Source of the DNA: Luidia sarsii
Lineage: Eukaryota > Echinodermata > Asteroidea > Paxillosida > Luidiidae
Direction: 5' to 3'
NCBI GenBank assembly: GCA_949987565.1
Contig: OX465103.1
Span: forward strand, 27,298,335 to 27,362,334
Length of the DNA: 64,000 nt
The number at the start of each line of letters is the position of its first letter. The first letter of the stretch is position 1. This document shows positions 48,336-64,000 of this stretch, piece by piece. The position numbers and the translations under genes are program-made. Under the pieces are notes generated by a model, which did not search any database, was not told where the DNA came from, and was given only the letters and a program-made list of their open reading frames with translations.

Positions 48336-48527
48336 AGAGTGAGCATGCTGCCTACCCATTGTGGAATGCAATAAACTGCCGCTGTTTCCCGTAAGTGCGA
48401 GACTGGGTCCTTCCACCGATTCAGAGATTGTGGTCCAACGTCCCGGTGCCATGCAGGGTGTACAGCACTTGGCCTGAGTCAACTTGGGAGGTTCATGTAG
48501 ACCGCTTTGCCATCTCCGTCCCCCCTA

Positions 48528-58001
<9,474 letters not shown>

Positions 58002-58265
58002 TAGTACAGTAGTACAGTATATTGTTATTGGCGTATTTGTTTCAGGTAAAATCGGACTCATTTCTAGTACAGTTTTCCAACTTGAAGGTTGAATTTCACT
58101 TGTACAGTACTAGTCACATACTAAATACACACAAAAACTGTTACGCAGTCTAAAATACATGCAAGTAAACTTTAGACATTTTAAGAAACATAAAAATCAT
58201 CCAGCAAACAAAGGAAAAACTGACTGGGAACATAGAAATGAATGAATGCTATCATCAAGATGATA

Positions 58266-58445
58266 TATACAAAATGTTGCAAACTGCTTACTGACTAAAA
58301 TTACCAAAATGTAAATCTTAAAATTTAGTGGGCCTGACGTTTTGATCCTACATGTAGCAGGACCTTTCTCAAAGGCAGAGAAAGGCTCTGCCTTTGAGAA
58401 AGGTCCTGCTCGGATCGAAACGTCAGGCCCACTAAATTTTAAGAA
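58266..58445. repeat. GAAACGTC-stem repeat, inverted pair with full tail
   Basis: A complete minus copy (tail, core) joins a plus core through AAAGGCAGAGAAAGGCTCTG. ATGTAG is inserted in the minus loop. Confidence 0.85.
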
Positions 58446-60649
58446 GCTATCATCAAGAATTCAAGATGTGCGTCACGATTGGTAAAGGTGCTTAAAAAAG
58501 GGGGAGGGCCACAAAAAAAAACCCAAACAGGAAACAAATTATAATGTATGTAAGTAAAAGTAGCACGGAGGAAATTGCACAGTGTTTGAAGCCTTTACGA
58601 AATTTATGGATAATGGATAAACTGAGCTATTTGGAGGGCCCATGTTTCAATCCAGGCAGAACTTTTTCTCAAAGTAAGAAATGCTGGGTAATGTAAATAT
58701 CCGAAGCATGCACTAGTCAGCAATTAGACCTATTCTGCGTGCGTCCAAGTTTGTAGACATGGGCTCATGGGCTGTTGTCTTTTCCATCAATTCACATATC
58801 CTGGATTCAGTTTCCTCCATCTAATTACAGTCAGAGTAGGACTACATGTTCAATGACTGCAGAAGTTACTTAGAAAATCTATACTGTGCCTCCATGTCAA
58901 TGTACATGTACATGTACATCACAATCCTTCAAGTTGATGTTTATGTTGGCTGGAAGTGATTTCTTGGATGGCCCACCTTATCCAAACAGCCATTGCAATG
59001 TAATTGGTTTATGAAACAGGTGCTCCATTAATTGTAAGTGAGGCCCATCCATATGACATGTAGAATGGTTCCCATGGGCTTGTCAGGTACAATGTAGAGA
59101 TAGTCTGTATGCAGGAGGAGCAACTGGCTTGGGGTCATACAGCTCCTTTATCACATCAGGAGATTGTTTTTCCTCATCAATTACTGAAGACAGACAAGTG
59201 CATACATGTACAGGTACATGTACGTGTATCATATAATGTGCAATGGAGGAACATGCGTAGACAAAATAGTCGATACTATCAGGGTTCAAATTTCGCAGTG
59301 GCCAGTTGAAGGCCATTCCCATTTCCCAATCATTTCCCAACTTGCCTTGCTGGCCAATTTGGGGAAGAAAATTTAGGCAGTACTGTGGGTGAGGCAATTA
59401 CAATACCATAATTGTACCCCTTGTACAAAAGTGCATATTTTTCATGGAAACAAATGGATTTTTCTGTTTGATGAATTGTCCTATTTCCTGGAGTGGTGCC
59501 GGCAGGTAGCATTGCATTATCCCTGTGGCTGGCTGTCTTATCAAACTGGTCCCCCTCCTCAATTGCCTTGTGGCTTCAATTCACAGTGCATTCTGTAATG
59601 ATCGGGAGGAGTTGCTATGCACCTGACTATAATTTGTACATGTAGTTCAGGTCTGCTGACCTACATGTACTACATATGTACATGTACAATGTACATGTAC
59701 TGTATGTACAGTGTAGTTGCCAACATGTAAATGTGTACAAGGTGACCTGAATGAATTAAAACCCATTCTGCCTTCTGGCAGTGTGGGGAATGTGGGCCCG
59801 TTTCATATTTTCTGATTGATTAAATTTGATGGAGAGGTCTTTTTTCATACAATGCACTGTACTGTGTACGTATGTACATGTACACAATGTATAGACCTCA
59901 AATACTGTACATACTGTATATTTATGCTCTTTTTACTAATGTACATACATGTACATGTAATGTAGGCCTACATGTACATGTACTGTACCCTGTAGGCTTA
60001 CCGTATATTTACATGCCGTATGCAGTATGGACAGTTTTCCAAATTTGTGTGTACGCACTGTACGTGTAGAATAGGCCATTAGGCCTACATGTACACATGT
60101 AGATTTCAAATTTGGAAGAAGAAAAACTCCATAAAATCCTGTCACAGCTTTTGTACCTGTACAGTGTACAGGTACAGCACGTTTCATAAATTCATAATTA
60201 ATTGTATCCACTCTGTACATGTACATGTACATGTAAATGCAAAGCTTGACAAGCTGTGACTTGACATAACAGACAATATACTGTACATAATTACAGTACA
60301 ACTACATGTACAATATACTGTACATGTACAGTGTATAGCAGTGCACCCTGCCATCAACAGACCTGAGATGAACCCAAAGTACCCGGTACAGTACATGTCC
60401 TTATTCAGTGACGATCAACCCATTGGTCTTTTTATACATGTCCTGGTGCTCGTTTTTCAACACAGTGCCCTATCACGACTAATGAGTAATACTAGTTCAC
60501 AGCCTGGTCTGGCATCGACCCTATACTAGTACACGTATACTGGTACAGAAATTGTATCTGGTGCTGTATCACATACACAATGTGGTTTTGTGCGTGAACA
60601 TATTGGTACATGTACATGTACTGAAGTGTAGAGTAATAATTATGCAAAA

Positions 60650-60780
60650 ATGTTGCAAATTGCTTACACGGGCCTGGCTTATTGACAATTTATCTCAAAA
60701 TCAAGAATTAGGACTAGGAAGTCCTGATGTTTCGATCCTAGCATTAGCAAAGAGCAGGATCTTGCCAAAAAGTCAGGCCA
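60650..60780 (-). repeat. Diverged GAAACGTC-family copy
   Basis: Carries AATGTTGCAAATTGCTTAC and CCTGATGTTTCGATCCTAGC with further decay. Confidence 0.6.
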
Positions 60781-62971
60781 TTCTAATGTTTGAAACAAAC
60801 ATGTCCATTACATTGAACATGTAAAAATATAAGATGCATTGATTTTGAGTGAGTCTGGGGTTGACTATTATTTTGAAACAAAAAATCTCCAGGAAAAAAT
60901 TGTAAACAAAAACAAATTTATGACCAATATGTGCATGTTCATGTGTATGACTGCTTACATGCATACATTACATTATACATGTACATGTACATGTACATCA
61001 ATAAAAAATATGTTCAGTTACTGAAACATATGTTTTGTCTTGGTTTTATCCAATTTGATTCAACAATTGACCCGCTTTTATTGATGGCATCATTTTAAGG
61101 GGAGACAGTTTGATTCCTATCTTTGTGCGAGTGTAATGGTGGCAGAAATAATCCATTGCTGAAGTGCCTGAAAGGAAAACTACATCAGTAGCCGGATACA
61201 CGTTGGCCTACATGTACATGTACATGTACATGTACATGACGATGTAGGCCTACATGACGAAGATGACAGTTATTTTGCGTTCGTGTTTTGCGGCTTACAG
61301 AGCATCCAATGATCTGCTGTACATTGTATGTGGCATGGCCAGGCATGTACATTGTACATGTAGGCCTACTGTGCATGATTTCTGTGTGATGTGACATGTT
61401 TGAACCTATGAATGGCACATTAGCATTAGTGTCATTGTGAAATTTTCCAGTGAGAGATGTGGTGCAGATGTATTGTATTGTCTGTACCAGATGTACACAA
61501 TGTACCCCAACACATTGTCCGCTCTAGACCTTTTCGTCTTGGGTAAAGTGTCCCGGGATTGGCCGGGATTTTCTACCCGGTAAAACTGCCCATGCGGGTT
61601 GGGTAAAACATGGAGGAAGGATGGGTAAAGTAACCAGGAGCAAGATTGCCTGGAGTGGCTGCACTGGACTCTGGTAACTTTGCTCCAAAAAAGTCCAATG
61701 TGGACAGCGCTTACACTTACAGCATACATTGTAGGCCTACAAGTACATGACAAAGAAGCTGAAACCAAATTCAGTTGAAACACATAGTGGATGGCCTTGT
61801 ATGTACTGTACATGTACATGTAGGGGAGTGGCTATTTCTATATGGTTGATGCCCTGTGTAACCTGATAGCCCAGCAGTGGCTGGTTTACAGTGTACATGT
61901 ACATCCACAATGGCACATGCTTGGCCTGACTGACACTGATAAGATACCAGCAACATGGACAAGGACAAGTAGCCACAACCCAGCACTGGTCCAGCCATAA
62001 ATCTAACCATGCTAACCATCTAACCCAATCCAGCCCAACCCAACCCCCCTAAATGAGTCTCCTGGGGGATTGCAGTGATGGACAAGGTCCTGGTGTACCT
62101 ACAAGGTTGGGTGAGAACACAAAGCTGTCTAGTGTTATGGGCTATGGACCCTAAGGGGTGGAGGGCAAGGAACTTTGTTGGGGTGGGGTGGTACTAACAA
62201 CCCTCCTTCTTTCATGTGACTGTATATTTTCAGTCTCCCCTGTTCATTGTGGTGTTGCCATGGCAACCCCAGCTGACCTGTGAATGGGAGGAGGGGGTCA
62301 AGTGGTCCTGACACCCTCCCTGCAGCTTGTTGTGTTGTGTGTCACTGCCAGGTCTGTGTAACAGGTTGTCATCTGTAGATTGGTACATGTATGTACAGTA
62401 CACAGTACAGTGTACTTGTACATTTGTACATGTACAGTATCCATGTACAGGTACTGTACATGTGTATATTATTGTACTACATGTATGCCCGGATGTACTG
62501 TACATGTACATGTACATGTACATGTATTGTACAGTTGTGTAGAATGTGTACATTTGTACATGTACAGTGTACACGTACACGTTGTAAACTTCTTTCCATT
62601 AATGATATAATGAACAGTTTGTAAGAAAGCATTTACCCAATACTCTGTACCGGGGTACATACATGTACGTGTATACTGTACATGTATAATTGTACATACA
62701 TGTATAGGCCTACAGGCTACACTTTCTGTATTGTACACGTATGTAATGGACATTGTACAATTTACAAATGTACATTAGTAAGCACACACTGCCTAAATAT
62801 GTACTGTTATTATGGTGCATACATGATGTACACCTGTACTCTTGTGTAGTGTTTGTTCGTTGGCAGTTTTTAAACAAACTGTCTTAATGGAATGACCTTG
62901 TAGTACAGGGGGTACATGTAGTTCCATAACAGAAAATACATCACCTCCGATACCTACAAATGCATTTCCAA

Positions 62972-62983
62972 TGCGCATGCGCA
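62972..62983. promoter_or_regulatory. Palindromic NRF1-type site upstream of the 63181 ORF
   Basis: TGCGCATGCGCA is a perfect match to the NRF1 consensus as I know it, 198 bp before the ATG of the cysteine-rich ORF. The flanking 150 bp has a higher CpG content than the ACATGT-rich DNA to the left. This suggests a promoter, either of a host gene or carried by an element. Confidence 0.4.
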
Positions 62984-63180
62984 AGCTTCCCGCTGAAGTA
63001 AACAAAAGACGCAGTCACCCATATACACTGCACGACCCTCAAAAGCCCATGTGGAACGTCCTTCTTTTTTCAGCGCGCTGATGTGTGCACACGTCTTTTT
63101 GTATTGCTCCCCTTGCGATACACTGGACCAAGCAGTCGGACCTGTATTTCCGACACTCCCGCTATACTACGAATAACGAC

Positions 63181-64000
63181 ATGGATTCAGCTCAGAAAGG
63201 GTCCTTTAGGAGAACCAACTGCAGATCTTGCGGTGGTCAATCGTCGCCCTTCGACTTCGATGTCCACTCTACCTGCCAGAAATGTCGGCTCTGCACCCGA
63301 GAGAACACTTGTGGAATTTGTTCCGGCTGGTCCGCCATGGATTGGAAGGACTTTACGGCATGGCAGGATCGCCTCGCTAACACACCGCCAGTGGTTTCTA
63401 GCTCGCTGTCCAGCGCCAGCAACACCAGCGGTGCGTCTGGAAATACAGTCGTCTCCAGCTACGATCGCCCGATTTCCACACCTTTGGAGCAACATCCTTC
63501 AATCCCACGTTCTTCGAACGAGTTCAGGGGCTACCCGACACACCCTTCATCATTTTCTCAAGCTCCCTCTTGGCCGTATTTTCACCACAATCCAAGGAAT
63601 GTCGACTCGACTTATCCAATGACAATGGATCCACGTTCCATTCACATGGCCCCTCCGAGAGAGTTTGCGTATCACGAGGATTTTTACCGACCTTCCCCGG
63701 ACGCGTACGGTTCTCGTCCTCGTTCACGGTCACCACTTCATGCCCCGGAGACGCGATCAGAGTCTTTTTCACATAGTTCTGACGACTCCGACCAGGACTT
63801 TACCGAACGAGTGAATATGTCTATGGTTCACCGAGGGAAGTTAGTCATACCTGAAATGAGCAGATTATTACAACTTCCACTCCCTTCTTGTGAGGAACCC
63901 TCTCGTGCATCCTTCCGACGAGAATCAGCTAGAACCCCTCCTCCACCCAAACTTACTACTCCAGTGGACGCCTTTTGTTCTGACATCATTGAAGACGCTT
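63181..64000 (+). CDS. Cys/His-rich open reading frame, candidate retroelement gag-like ORF (3' partial)
   Basis: An ORF starting with ATG at 63181 stays open for 273 codons to the window edge. Residues 14-50 hold a metal-binding pattern: C14-x2-C17, H29-x2-C32-x2-C35-x2-C38-x5-C44-x2-C47-x2-W50. Pro/Ser/Arg-rich low-complexity sequence follows (SRPRSRSPLHAPETRSES), then SSDDSDQDFTERVNMSM. The H-x2-C-x2-C-R...C-x2-C-x2-W arrangement and the basic, disordered tail resemble the first ORF of DIRS-like and related retroelements of marine animals, as I remember them. A host gene exon is the alternative, since a palindromic NRF1-type site lies 200 bp upstream. No reverse transcriptase is visible within the window. 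Confidence 0.55.
   Translation, partial: MDSAQKGSFRRTNCRSCGGQSSPFDFDVHSTCQKCRLCTRENTCGICSGWSAMDWKDFTAWQDRLANTPPVVSSSLSSASNTSGASGNTVVSSYDRPISTPLEQHPSIPRSSNEFRGYPTHPSSFSQAPSWPYFHHNPRNVDSTYPMTMDPRSIHMAPPREFAYHEDFYRPSPDAYGSRPRSRSPLHAPETRSESFSHSSDDSDQDFTERVNMSMVHRGKLVIPEMSRLLQLPLPSCEEPSRASFRRESARTPPPPKLTTPVDAFCSDIIEDA

Noticed and set aside
63083..63622. 179-codon ORF overlapping the cysteine-rich frame
   Set aside because: It stops inside the window and shows no domain; the frame starting at 63181 has the ordered Cys/His cluster and stays open to the edge.

Overview
The window is animal nuclear DNA. Genes are broken into short exons with GT-AG introns, introns make up most of the sequence, and tandem repeats, small inverted-repeat transposons and tRNA-derived SINEs are abundant. 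The mix of ACATGT/GTACAT simple repeats, many short palindromic transposons and deuterostome-like proteins suggests a marine invertebrate deuterostome. An echinoderm is my first guess, but the species is not determined. Layout: (1) About 0.6-22.4 kb, plus strand: histidine ammonia-lyase (HAL) from the middle of the protein to its stop codon. The first ~135 codons lie left of the window. (2) About 22.4-29.4 kb: intergenic DNA opening with a 600-bp CAR-triplet repeat that starts right at the HAL stop codon. (3) About 29.4-42.3 kb, minus strand: a complete urocanate hydratase gene (UROC1), 18 exons and 676 codons, every junction in phase. (4) About 42.3-48.5 kb: intergenic DNA between the divergent UROC1 and MAGI starts, with two hairpins sharing one motif. 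(5) 48.5 kb onward, plus strand: the first two coding exons of a MAGI-type scaffold gene, with 9-kb and >5-kb introns saturated with GTACATGTAC repeats. (6) From 63.18 kb to the right edge: an open, cysteine-rich reading frame, probably a retroelement gag-like ORF. HAL makes urocanate from histidine and UROC1 hydrates urocanate to imidazolone propionate, so two consecutive histidine-degradation enzymes lie tail to tail in one locus. The most striking observation is inside HAL. The short exon carrying the active-site NGTQ motif is present twice, 320 bp apart, with equal length and phase, and joining both copies would shift the frame. This is the signature of mutually exclusive alternative exons at an enzyme active site. 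A long stem-loop lies just upstream of the first copy. About fifteen copies of a dispersed repeat carry a stem followed by GAAACGTC that looks like part of a hammerhead ribozyme fold. All splice sites were read by eye from homology and phase; none is supported by transcript data here.
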